Program-made: the position numbers and the translations under genes
Assembly (NCBI GenBank): GCA_043228905.1
Contig: JBHGNT010000004.1
Span: forward strand, 4,774,001 to 4,838,000
Length of the DNA: 64,000 nucleotides
Direction: 5' to 3'
Source of the DNA: Azolla caroliniana
Taxonomy: Eukaryota > Polypodiophyta
In this document: positions 50,633-61,138 of the stretch, in pieces
Layout: the number at the start of each line of letters is the position of its first letter
Numbering within the stretch: the first letter of the stretch is position 1
The notes under the pieces: generated by a model
What the model saw: the letters and a program-made list of their open reading frames with translations, nothing else
The model's database searches: none
Told to the model about the DNA's origin: nothing

Positions 50633-52046
50633 TCAATTCAACAGTTCACCCTCCTTGGTAATAATGGTCGACTTTGTTTTGATATCAGGATACTTCTTTT
50701 CAATCCACAATCCATCATTGGAAATGATAAACTCGTCCTCCGGATCAATTACCTGTACAAAAAACACAAAGCAACCAAAATCAAACGCAAAATATAAATA
50801 CTTCAGGTTGCAATTTGACTCCTTCACAAAATAATACACCTTCCCTTTATTCACAGCATATACAACTTTACAAAAACAAAGACATGTCCATATTGAAGCT
50901 TGGTAAGATAATTAAGGACAGTGCTCAGAAGTTAAATGTGGAAGTGCAAGTAGTTGAGAGAACAAGTCTGACAGGTAAAAGAAGCATAAAAATAAAAATA
51001 AAAATACAAGATTAATACATGGCTAGGAATTACAAAAAATACAAATGCCAAATTTGCTGTAGAGGACTTGTACACAAGCTGCAAGGGTTGATGCCAGACA
51101 GCTATGCAGCTGTGTCAAGCTCTTTGAAGAAGAGAATAGGTCATGATTTTCCAACTGCTCAGTCTTTAATCACTAATGATGAAACGATATTTCAAAAGTT
51201 TGAGAGGTAGACTTCAAATAAAAGGGAATATTCTAGTTTCGAGAGGAAAAAACCAAGCCTGGACTTCAAAAAGGACAATTGGCTATCAGTTTGAACGCAC
51301 TTCATTGACAATTCTTTGAGAAGATTGGCGAGTCTTGCAAAGTCTTATTTATAAACCATTTTGTATGATAAAAGATACTCTTTCTGAAGGTTTGATATCT
51401 ATTTCTGTTTTCTCCCATGTTAAGCTTCCACGACAAAAGAGAAGAAGAAGTGAAAGCATTAAAAAGACCAAATGTCCACTATTGATTTAAAAGGAACAAA
51501 AAACTGGAATATGTGGCTATTCAGAAATTTCCTGTGGCAGAAATAAAACCCTCAGTACGTTGAACATGAAATACAAGAATGTAAAGTAGCATCTTACCTC
51601 AGGTGCAAGGTCTTCGAGGCCTCGAGAAAAGCTATCTCTATAAGCAGAATTCCATTCTTTCCAAAGCTTTTCAATTTTAGTAGCCTGCCCTACAGATGAA
51701 ATGAAGAAGATATTGAAATAAAATGCTATTCAAAAAGGAAGAGAATAATCTAAAAGAAGAAATTACCAAAGATTTCGGGATGGATATCAGGGACGCCTCT
51801 ATTTTGTACGATCCTACGACGAGCATTGTAATTGGCACGTCTATTGCGGTTAATGTCAAAATCAGGCATGTTGCTCAAGTCAAAAGAGAAACGAGAAGGC
51901 GTTGGGTTCTCATCCTCTACAGAACTCCGAACAGTAAAGAAATTCCCACTTGTTCTTATTCTTCTACTGTCCTTGTCGCTATTTTTTGCAGTGCCAATAA
52001 TCCTAAATCTTGCAGGAAAGATTGCAGTTTCCATCATCATAGCCAT
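50633..52046 (-). CDS. Small conserved-looking protein, possibly plastid-targeted
   Basis: Exons: 52046-51767, 51689-51598, 50752-50633, joined in phase to 163 residues with GT-AG introns. I do not recognise the family. The N terminus (MAMMMETAIFPARFRIIGTA) is uncharged apart from one Glu and two Arg, followed by a Ser/Arg/Lys-rich stretch to about residue 50, which fits a plastid or mitochondrial transit peptide. The remainder is charged and soluble: MPDFDINRNRRANYNARRR, QNRGVPDIHPEIFG, an amphipathic KIEKLWKEWNSAYRDSF, LEDLAPEVIDPEDEF and GLWIEKKYPDI. No membrane helix or nucleotide-binding motif is visible. The acceptor CAG at 52050 just before the ATG suggests a spliced 5' leader. Real gene status rests on three compatible exons and non-repetitive composition. 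Confidence 0.68.
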
Positions 52047-52048
52047 AT

Positions 52049-53345
52049 GCTGTAATACCCAAAATCTTGATATTTGTGAGGAGATTTAACAAAATATGAT
52101 CCAATACTGCAAAATCAGCAGATGTACAGTTTTTTGTGAATCATGGATAGCAATTAATTAGCTACTCTTTCCACTCAAGGTTAACATGTTTCTTTCGAGC
52201 ACATCATTATAGAGGTTATTACATTCAAAATAAATATTAAGAATTTATCACTTAAAGCATTTTGGTTCTGTATAAAATCAATATTTGCTGCTTTGATACA
52301 ACTCGCACCGTAGCTAGGTACTTGATGGAAACATGTTTCTTTCCAATGGTGTGACAGTTTTTGTTTTACAGATTTTTAAGACGTACTAGTATAAAATTAT
52401 AGTGATATGTCTCAAAGAGATTTCATAAAATCATTTAAAGAATATACGCTAAAGGTCTGGGAATTGGATTTAGCATTAGAGTGCAAAACAACATAATACA
52501 GGATTTAGGGTATCATGTATATGTACATAGTATAATGGTATAGTGACACAACTCGAGAATTTATCTTTGAAAATGACAGAATTATGAATTTATGGCACTA
52601 CATAAATGAACACAGTATAGTGGTACAACAACAAAATCAAGAATCTTTGTCTCTGAAAATTTAGACTTGTACTTACATCAACTTTAAGGTTGTGGATATT
52701 GTTCATTTTAAGATAGGTGCAGAATTATGGATAGATTTGGAATCGCAAAAACAACAAGTTGCGGATAGATTTAATTCAAGGAAACGCACGACATTGTAGT
52801 TTTAAAGAAGAAGGCTTGCACTATCTAGTTTTTCATGGCCTTTCTGTAGAAACTGTGATCGTTTTTGTAAGTTCTAGAAAAAAAAGCGAACTACCAAAGA
52901 AATTAAACTTTAGAGCTAAATACACTTTAATGCAAATAATTTAGCACATGCAAACATTACATGTTTTCCTCAAAAACGTTGAGAATTTCATCATGATGAC
53001 TCAAGATAACAAACTGCAGAAATTAATTATGATGTTTCTGCTGAAAAATGCGACTTAACTTAATTGATTATTGTTCGAAAAAAATGACAGAATGTAGAAA
53101 TTAATCGATGATATTTTGGTCGAGAGATTAATTGAAGTTAACCAGTTAGACTTGCTCAAAGATTGCGGGAGGGCAGTTAGTTTTCTTGCCAGAAACAGCT
53201 CGTTTGTGGGGAGGGGAAAACGAAGGGACCCGGAGGTGAGAAGGAATACCGTACCTTGAGAGAGGAAGAACGTCTGCGCCAGGAGCTTCGGGAGCGTGAG
53301 ACAGATAGATGTGTGAGAAGAAGGAACCATGGATGGATGGATGGA
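52049..53345 (-). promoter_or_regulatory. Probable 5' leader exon and leader intron of the small gene
   Basis: A good donor, CTCTCTCAAG followed by GTACGG, ends a leader exon at 53255. The acceptor GGTATTACAG lies at 52050, three bases before the start codon, giving an intron of about 1.2 kb. The leader contains an ATG at 53330 whose frame runs into the main exon and overlaps the main ATG in another frame. Spliced leader introns are common in plant genes; this one is inferred. Confidence 0.4.
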
Positions 53346-53398
53346 TGGATGGATGCAGAAACGAGACAGGAATTTGGGGGGTGGGGGGGGGGGGGGGA
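53333..53398. repeat. GGAT microsatellite and long G tract
   Basis: Six GGAT units (about 53331-53354) are followed by a run of G interrupted by a single T (53376-53397). The G strand could form G-quadruplex structures; it is the C strand in the orientation of the small gene. Confidence 0.85.
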
Positions 53399-53416
53399 TT
53401 TGTCCGGCCGGACAAA
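53399..53416. repeat. 18-bp perfect palindrome
   Basis: TTTGTCCGGCCGGACAAA equals its own reverse complement. A shorter TTTGTCCGGACA lies near 47497, upstream of the GT47 gene. Confidence 0.8.
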
Positions 53417-53830
53417 GGACCTCCCCGTGTGAAATCAAGTGTCTTTCGAATGGACGGCTCGGATCGTTTGGTCCGTGCTAAATGAAAGGCCGAAGATCTT
53501 GATCGTATCGGCATTCGGGGATGGCTCGTTTGCCCCACCGGGCGATGGAACTCCCCGTGTGAAATCACGTGTCTTTCGAATGGACGGCTCGGATCGTTTG
53601 GTCCGTGCTAAATGAAAGGCCGAAGATCTTGATCGTATTGGCGTTCGGGGATGGCTCGTTTGCCCCGCCGGGCGATGGAACTCCCCATGGGAAATCAAGT
53701 GTGTTTGGAATGGATGGCTCGGATCACTCGGGTCGTGCTAAATGAAAGGCCTGGATCTTGATCGTATCGGCGTTTGGGGATGGCTTGTTTGTCCGCCCGG
53801 ACCATGGAACTCCCTGTGTGATATCAATGG
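53417..53830. repeat. GC-rich tandem array, 130-bp period, three units
   Basis: GAAATCAAGTGTCTTTCGAA at 53431 recurs at 53561 and 53691, exactly 130 bp apart, and a diverged start appears at 53820. Each unit contains GGACGGCTCGGATC, GTGCTAAATGAAAGGCC, GATCTTGATCGTAT and GATGGCTCGTTTG followed by GGAACTCCCC. The first two units are nearly identical; the third has more changes. Because 130 is not a multiple of three, minus-strand open frames through it show the same peptides in shifted frames and are artefacts. Confidence 0.9.
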
Positions 53831-56800
53831 TAGCAAAACTACAAATCCCCCATGTGTATGTGTAGGTAGACTATGTTCCTTGCCGAGAGGGCCCACTACT
53901 ACAAACCTCTCCGCCACAATAAGGATCCATGTTCGTGTGGCAGAGGATTTGCTCGCAGCTAGAGATGTAGGATGAGCTTGTGTTCCTTCGCATTGGCTTT
54001 GTTGGTTTCCTGTGATGGAAACCCATGGCGTGTCATTGGCTAGATATGTGTGAGCTAACAGTTTCATGCCTGAATTTTTTCCTAAAGAACCCATTATATC
54101 CAACGATTGCATCAACATGCACCACACATAATATCAAGCCCATTGTCTTCTTTTTTATACCCCTTCATTCGTGGTTATGTTCAACCCCTTGGGTTGAACT
54201 TGTTTGTTGTACGGATTTCACTACTATAGCCTTGCAATTTCATAGAGGATTCAAATATTCACAAACGATACTCTTGTGTTCCCTCTCTTTTTATGTTGCT
54301 TGTGGGGGTGATCTCATAAATGTAATGCATACCTTGAACTACCAAAGTCTATGAGGGATTTCCTTTAAGCATTAACAATGTTACATACCCTAAAGTTTCC
54401 CTCTAATATATAGATAGATAGATAGACATAAGTATAGCCTATAGGTATATATGGGTTTAGTACAACATTTTAGTTCAATAGTTGTATGAACCATGACCAA
54501 CAAGGTCTAGTTTAGCATTGTTATAACTTATATATTAGAATCTAGACATGTTGATTTTATTTTGGAAGGTTTTCTTTCATATTTATGTGGTTCTTGCATT
54601 ATTGGCTGATTTTGTCTTGCTCTAACAATTTTAACACAATGTCTCATCAATAATTTTAACATCTTCACATAGCTTTGGTTGGCATCACATAGACATTAAG
54701 GAGTTGGTAGCATTTTCATAGTTTCTCTACCTTACACTAGAGATGATTTAGTAAAATCCTTGTTCACTATTCTCCGTTTTCTATGGAGTAAGACTTGTTG
54801 CATCAAGATGAATGATACACACAATAGTACTTCTGCATGGATAGATATTGTAAAATTGAGTGTCTATCTTCTAAATGGAAGTTTTATTGTGTAAATTTGT
54901 TAAATATTACACAACTATATGCAAGTATGTGCCTAAATCTTAGCTGTAAAGAATACATTCCAAATGTGAGATATTACATTATAAGAAATACATATGTTCA
55001 TAATGATTTATAATCTTATGAATGACTACTAAGATTTTGATTTTGACTCTTATTTAGAAGAGTATGATCTGGTTTCTTTCATGATCGTGTCATGTGTAAT
55101 AGGATAAGATCAAGTGAAAAAAGGTAGAATACATGAATATGTTATGATGTTGTGTTGAAATGATGGCAGTTGGTGTGATGAGATAGGGTGAGACATATAA
55201 TTATGAATATAATGTGATAAGATCATTTATGATACAATTTACTATGACATAAGGTGACATGAAGATGTGATTTCCATCAGGACAAGATCTTTCGGATCAC
55301 TTGTAAAAGGATGTGTTGACCTCATCATTTAAAGTATGATAACATGAGAACACAATGAATGTAGTGTGATGATTGATCGTGGTATTCCACAAATATCTCA
55401 ATTTTTTTGGTGATTAATTATGAATAGAGTGCGCATTTCTTGACTTGTGTGGTCTAATTTCTTAACGGAGGTTCATGCAAAAAGTTACTATTGAAAGTTG
55501 CGAAGCATAAACGAAATTTCCCTTAGGCTCATTAAAATTAAACATGCATGAACAAAATTTCCTTTAGGCACATTAATTCTTCATATAAATGAGGGTCTCC
55601 TATATGACGACACTCTTAAATAATTTGTGATTTTGAGGTTTTCATGAGCTTTCTCTATGCTCAAGGAAACAACATATAAAGATAACTTCAAACAATAGTC
55701 AAATAATGTACACAACACTAACTGCAAATTTATCTTTATCAATAGTGCAGATTTTGTTGACTACATCTACAATTATTCCATGCCTTAAATCTAGAGTAAG
55801 ATTATGTGGATGAAGTAGGGAGATTTACCAAAATTTGGATTGGCACTTGTCTTTCTCTTGTATTTAAAATCAAATCACTTGAATGATAGTCAATGAATTA
55901 ACTGTCATGCTTATTTAAGGTCCAATAAATTTTGAAGAACCCATGGGTTTCTACTATTTGAGGTGGGAGGCTTTAGCTATTAGCAATGTAACTCGGAATT
56001 CAAATTGTCTTGGATCAAGCATGAGATTCATGACATGTTACAAGATATGCTAGGTTGATATAACCCCTTCAAAGTCTTTGGATCTACGAGTTGGTAGCTC
56101 GGCTCTCAACTCCACAATGGTTAGAAAAGTTGAAATATTTTTTTCATCATTTCATGAGCATAGCCTCAAATATATTCTTTCAAAAAATGAGGCACCTTTA
56201 TTTGGTTTACATGTCTTCTAATTATTTGTAGAAATCAAAATACCATTTGATAACTCTCTTTCGGCCCAACTACAAATGAGGGGGGAATTCATCATAAACA
56301 AACATTTTTTGTTATTCGTGGTGATATTTCTTAACAAGCCTAAACTTATCATAAACCTATCCATTACGAGGGAAACAATATGACAAATGAAGCATATACG
56401 TTGTTGAAAGAGAAGCTAAATCAACTCTCCAAAAAGTGAAGGTAATATGAGGGTTCTATCCATTCTTGTTGAATCGTTTGAAAGGAAGAGGAGTTTGTTT
56501 TCTTAAAGTCTTCTCTAAAGGGCTATAAATGACAGTTACAACTTACAACCAAGACATTAACTTATCCAATTCCTCACTTGACAAAATCGGAAAAGGCAAT
56601 TTGACCTTTCAAACATCCCTTCTTCTATGTAGGCAACCATAACGGCGACCTATATTCCTTCATATATATCATTAATAAATAGAAAAGAGAGGTTTCAGGT
56701 TTTAGACATGATTCTAGGGATCATCACAAGGATACAATCTTCAACACAATTGCTAGTGCTTTGTTATGGAGCATTTGGAAGGGTTGGAGTTCCAAGTCCT

Positions 56801-57217
56801 TGGGGGTGAACATGACAATACTTTGAAACTTTGACATTTATTTGGCGAAGTTAGTTGCACCATTTGGTTTTTCCTAGGGAACCCTAGAAATTAGGGATGC
56901 TTTCCTTAAAGCTTGGAAGCATTGTTGCCTTTCTTTAATTTTGGAATAAATAATATATTACATGGAGACATACAACACCATTTTAGTTCATTTAACGTTG
57001 TGTTCCTATGTGGTATAGCTGGGTTTCTTGGCTACACCATTGTATATACTATGCTTCACACTTCCCTTGTATATACATAGCATGACAACTCCAAAGCATA
57101 TTTTAACAAATGTAATATTCAACCCATATTTTCTTAGTGAAGAAGAATCTGATACACCCTACATTGCAATTGTACCTATGTTTCATGTTAATATATATTT
57201 ACATATTAAGTTCCTAT
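53831..57217. other. Intergenic desert, no gene recognised
   Basis: About 3.4 kb of AT-rich sequence. Short open frames (for example 54025-54354) show no family resemblance. The right end would include the 3' UTR of the PPR gene. Confidence 0.5.
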
Positions 57218-60200
57218 TTACTTATAATGAGGGACAATAGAGTGATCACAAATCATTTTCATTTTATAGTGGTGGCCACTAAAGTTAGTTAGTTCACCTA
57301 GCACATATTTTCTATTACATCTACTGTTTTGCACCCTCGACATTTGAAAGGTAATAGTTTCCATCTCTTCATATATGTCTTTACTTCGAGAATGTTTTGC
57401 ATTCTCTAACCTTGCATTAAACCACAGATTATTTCCTTGCTTCACCAAAGCATCATAATTTAGACTCAAAGGATCAATATTTCCTGCCTCTTTTTGAATA
57501 CCCAGATTTGCACTAACATTCGCCATAAGAGCATAGGCTGAATCACAACCCTTTTTTAATTTTATTGCTTGATCAAAAACCAAATTTGCAAGTTTCAAAT
57601 TTCCCCATTTTCTACAAGCACTCAATAGTGCAAGCCAAAGAACATCATAATCACAAGGAGGTATCATCTGAGCAAGTAACATTGCCTTGTCAAAATGGCC
57701 TATAAATCCAAGAAAAGACGCAATGCAATTACGGTGCTCAACACTTGGACTGATACCATATTTACTTGTCATACTCTCGAAAAGAGAATTTCCCTCATCC
57801 CATAAACCCGTGCGAGAACACGCAGTAAGTATACAAAGGAAAGTGACATTATTCGGATCAATTCCTTCACTTTGCATCCTTTCAAAACATTTCAGTGCTT
57901 CATAACCTTTCCCTTGGTGAGCATAACCAGCAATTAATGAAGACCAAGATACTATGTTTCTAAAAGGAAGTTCTTCAAGCACATATTGTGCTAAGGCAAG
58001 CATACCGCATTTTGCATACATGTCTACTAAAGCACCACCAAGTACTATATCTTTATCTAATAAACCCCTTCTCAATATGTCACCATGAATTTGTTTGCCA
58101 GTGTTTATTGCCCCTGTGCTACCACACGCTTTTAAGATGCAAATTAGTGTGACTTCATCTGAAGAAAAGCCCTTGTTTTGCATCTTCTTGAAACAAAACA
58201 ATGCTTCATGACAGAGCTCTTGTTGTACAAACCCTGTAATTAGTGCATTCCAAGACACTACATCTTGAACATGCAGATCTTCTAGCACCTTTTGTGCCTT
58301 TTCCGGGAACCCACATTTGGCATACATATCCACCAAAGCATTGCCAAGCACAGTGTCATTCTCTAATAACCCCTTACTCAAAATCTCATCATGAATTTGT
58401 TTGCCTGTGTCTAGGGCTCCTGCACTTCCACAAGCTTTCAAGATGCAAGTATAAGTGATGGTGCTTGCATAGTGTCCCTGTCTTTGCATCTGTTCAAAAC
58501 AGGTCAATGCATCAAGGCATTGCCCTTGCTCCACATATCCTGCAATTAGAGCATTCCAAGTGGCTTCATTACAAGCAACGAGTTCTCCAAGTACTTCTTG
58601 TGCTTTCCCAAGCATACCACATTTGGCATACATATCTACCAAAGCAGTCCCTAGTGCAATATCCTTATCCAACAACCCCTCATCCACAACCTCATCATGA
58701 ATTAGTTTCCCTTCGTTTATAGCTCGTGTGTAGCCACAAGCTTTTAGAATGCAAATGAAGGTAACCACATCAGGTGAGAGACCACAGCTTCGCATTTGTT
58801 TAAAACATAAAAGTGCTTCATGACATTGCCCCTTGTGTGCATATCCTGAGATTAGTGCAGACCAAGAGACCACATCTTGAACAGGAAGCTCTTCAAACAC
58901 ATCTTTTGCTTTTCCGAGCATACCACATTTAGCATACATGCCTACCAAAGCACTCCCAAGTAGACTATCCTTCCCTAACACGCCCTTACTCAAGATTTCA
59001 TGATGAATCAATTTCCCATTGTCTATAGCTCCAATGTTCCCACAAGCTTTAATTATACAAAGATATGTTGACAAATTTGGAGAGAGGCCATCTCTTTGCA
59101 TTTGTTGAAGACAGTTCAGTGCCTCATGGCATTGCCCCTGTTGAACATACCCTGCCATTAGTGCATTCCAAGAGAGTGTGTTTCTAATAGGAATCTCCGC
59201 GAGCACCTTCTGTGCTTTTCCGAACGCACCACATTTAGCATACATATCAACCAAAGCATTACCAAGGACAATATCGTTCTTCAACAAGCCCATGGTAGTA
59301 ATCTCCTCATGAATTTGCTTTCCTTTATCTATAGCCCCTATGCTACCACATGCCTTCAGAATGCACGTGAATGTAATAGAATTTGGGCTAATTTCTTCAC
59401 TTAGCATTTGATCGAAACAAAGTAATGCCTCATGGCAGCGTCCACATTCAGCATAACCTGCAATCAACGTTGACCAAGAGACTACATCTCGGACTGGAAG
59501 TTCTATAAAAACCTTGTGGGCTTTCTCAAGCACTCCACATCGAGTATACATATCCACTAAAACATTACCTAGTATAATGTTCCTTTCCAATAAGCCTTTA
59601 CTCACAATCTCTTCATGAATTTTCTCCCCCTTGTGTATAGAGCCAGTGTGGCCACATGCCTTCAAAACACAAGAAAAAGCGACAACATCTGGCGAGATCC
59701 CTTCATTTTGCATTTGTTCAAAACAGATCAATGCTGTGTGATCTTGACCATGTTGAGAATAGCCTGAGATTAGAGCAGACCAAGAGACTACATCACGAAA
59801 AGGAAGCTCATCGAGCACTTCTTGAGCTTTCAGAATCATACCACATCTAGCATACATACTAATCAAAGCACTAGCTATAAAAGGGTTATTTCCCAGTATC
59901 TTCTTTTTCAGAAGTTGATTATGTAATCTGGTGCCTTCACATATATCCTTCTTTCTTGCACATGCCTTGAGTACGGCCATCACAGTGAAATCTTGCTTAT
60001 GACTTCCATTCCTATTAATCTCCTTACATTGCTCTGTAGCTAAAAATGCTCTTCTTCTTCTGAGATCTTCATGAAGCCAATGGGGATTATATAACCCATC
60101 AATCCACAAAGATTCACGAGTCATGGTGTTTCTAAAATCAGGAGATTTGGATGTACTCTGGATGAAAAGAGAAAGTAAAAAAGAAAATTTATCAACACGC

Positions 60201-60415
60201 AGACATATACACACGTTCTGAAGAAAAAACGAAAAATAAAGAGCTACTGCATGCAAATCTCTCTCTTTCTCATCATTATCATCATCGCTTACCTTGGTGT
60301 TACGATTGTCATACCACTGTGTAGGATTTGTGAAGAAGTCTTTCCATAAGAGATGCGTCTTTGTAGAGGAGCCACTAGATTTCTTCAATCCCCGCATAAG
60401 CTCTTGGGGCAGCAT
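57218..60415 (-). CDS. PLS-type PPR protein with N-terminal OSB-like PDF motif
   Basis: Exons: 60415-60293 and 60157-57218, product 1020 residues. The 135-bp intron has a GTAAGC donor and a TTTTCATCCAG acceptor; it contains no in-frame stop. Residues 24-70 (WKDFFTNPTQWYDNRNTK, then SPDFRN, LWIDGLYNPHWL) match the PDF motif of plant OSB organellar single-stranded-DNA-binding proteins. From about residue 95 to 850 come roughly seven PLS triplets of about 101 residues each, with LVDMYAKCG, DVVSWNALI-GY and ILKACGS-GAI--GKQIH. A degenerate E-type tail follows (about 855-985), ending with SKDIYEEME. No DYW deaminase domain is present. PLS PPR proteins bind organellar RNA, usually as C-to-U editing factors; an E-type member needs a deaminase partner. 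A mitochondrial or plastid location is expected. The PDF fusion is the unusual part. Confidence 0.9.
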   Translation of the reverse strand: MLPQELMRGLKKSSGSSTKTHLLWKDFFTNPTQWYDNRNTKVSDDDNDEKERDLHAVALYFSFFLQNVCICLRVDKFSFLLSLFIQSTSKSPDFRNTMTRESLWIDGLYNPHWLHEDLRRRRAFLATEQCKEINRNGSHKQDFTVMAVLKACARKKDICEGTRLHNQLLKKKILGNNPFIASALISMYARCGMILKAQEVLDELPFRDVVSWSALISGYSQHGQDHTALICFEQMQNEGISPDVVAFSCVLKACGHTGSIHKGEKIHEEIVSKGLLERNIILGNVLVDMYTRCGVLEKAHKVFIELPVRDVVSWSTLIAGYAECGRCHEALLCFDQMLSEEISPNSITFTCILKACGSIGAIDKGKQIHEEITTMGLLKNDIVLGNALVDMYAKCGAFGKAQKVLAEIPIRNTLSWNALMAGYVQQGQCHEALNCLQQMQRDGLSPNLSTYLCIIKACGNIGAIDNGKLIHHEILSKGVLGKDSLLGSALVGMYAKCGMLGKAKDVFEELPVQDVVSWSALISGYAHKGQCHEALLCFKQMRSCGLSPDVVTFICILKACGYTRAINEGKLIHDEVVDEGLLDKDIALGTALVDMYAKCGMLGKAQEVLGELVACNEATWNALIAGYVEQGQCLDALTCFEQMQRQGHYASTITYTCILKACGSAGALDTGKQIHDEILSKGLLENDTVLGNALVDMYAKCGFPEKAQKVLEDLHVQDVVSWNALITGFVQQELCHEALFCFKKMQNKGFSSDEVTLICILKACGSTGAINTGKQIHGDILRRGLLDKDIVLGGALVDMYAKCGMLALAQYVLEELPFRNIVSWSSLIAGYAHQGKGYEALKCFERMQSEGIDPNNVTFLCILTACSRTGLWDEGNSLFESMTSKYGISPSVEHRNCIASFLGFIGHFDKAMLLAQMIPPCDYDVLWLALLSACRKWGNLKLANLVFDQAIKLKKGCDSAYALMANVSANLGIQKEAGNIDPLSLNYDALVKQGNNLWFNARLENAKHSRSKDIYEEMETITFQMSRVQNSRCNRKYVLGELTNFSGHHYKMKMICDHSIVPHYK

Positions 60416-60456
60416 TAATTTCTTCTTCTTCTTCTTCTTCTGCTTCTTGTTTCCAT
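60415..60456 (-). promoter_or_regulatory. Upstream ORF overlapping the PPR start codon
   Basis: An upstream ATG at 60456 opens a 13-codon frame (METRS followed by seven Arg and one Asn) encoded largely by the GAA microsatellite. Its TAA stop shares its last base with the PPR start codon (TAATG). If the leader includes this ATG, PPR translation would depend on reinitiation or leaky scanning. Confidence 0.45.
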
Positions 60457-60475
60457 GTTAGAGCTGTAGCTTATA

Positions 60476-60560
60476 GCAGTAAAGAAGACATGCTTGGTAG
60501 TTTCCACATCCTATTTCCCTCCTCAAGTCTTGGGTTCAAATCTCACTTGACCTCTCTCTA
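60476..60560 (+). repeat. Possible B-box-like SINE fragment
   Basis: GGGTTCAAATCTCACTTG (about 60531) resembles a Pol III B box, with GTAGCTTATAGCAG (60467) as a poor A box about 50 bp upstream. Weak. Confidence 0.2.
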
Positions 60561-60713
60561 CCCACAAAAACGTATCACTCACTCCATAATAACGTCTCTC
60601 TATCAAATCTATACATATGTATATGATATACATATATGTATCTATAATCAATTAATCACCTTCTCTGTCTTTGCCATCTCTTGAGTGTACACATCCCGCG
60701 ACCTTTACCAACC

Positions 60714-60985
60714 AACGCCTCTGGACCATTGCGTATTCCCACGTGTCATTGGTGTCCCCAGTAGTAGGCGGACCGAGACCCTTGGACCATTGTGTGTTCC
60801 CATGTGTCATTGGGCTCCATGTGGGCTTGTCCCAATAGTAGGTGGACCAAGACCCTTGGATCATGGCCTGTTCCAATGTGTCATTGTGCTCCATGTGGGC
60901 TTGTCCCAGTAGTAGGTGGACGGAGACCCTTGGACCATTGCGTGTTCCCACTTGTCATTGGGCTCCATGTGGATTCCAGCCACAA
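60714..60985. repeat. Tandem array, 74-bp period, four units
   Basis: GACCCTTGGA-CAT starts at 60777, 60851 and 60925, each 74 bp apart, with a shortened first unit from about 60716. Units share TGTTCCCA-GTGTCATTG, GGCTCCATGTGGGCTTGTCC and AGTAGTAGGTGGAC. It lies between the PPR promoter and the retroelement; open frames through it are artefacts. Confidence 0.9.
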
Positions 60986-61138
60986 GAAGAAGGCTCACCG
61001 AGTGCGTGTGAACAAGAGAGTGCACGAATGCACATGAATGAAGTCTTGTGTATAACCAATTGTAAATATCGAAGTATTAATAAGTACAAGGTAGAGTATT
61101 TTAATAGGTACTTTTATGATTCCACAAAAAGAGGAGGA

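Noticed and set aside
53055-53698. Minus-strand open frames of 87-140 codons
   Set aside because: They run through the 130-bp tandem array, which is not a multiple of three, and repeat the same peptides in different frames.
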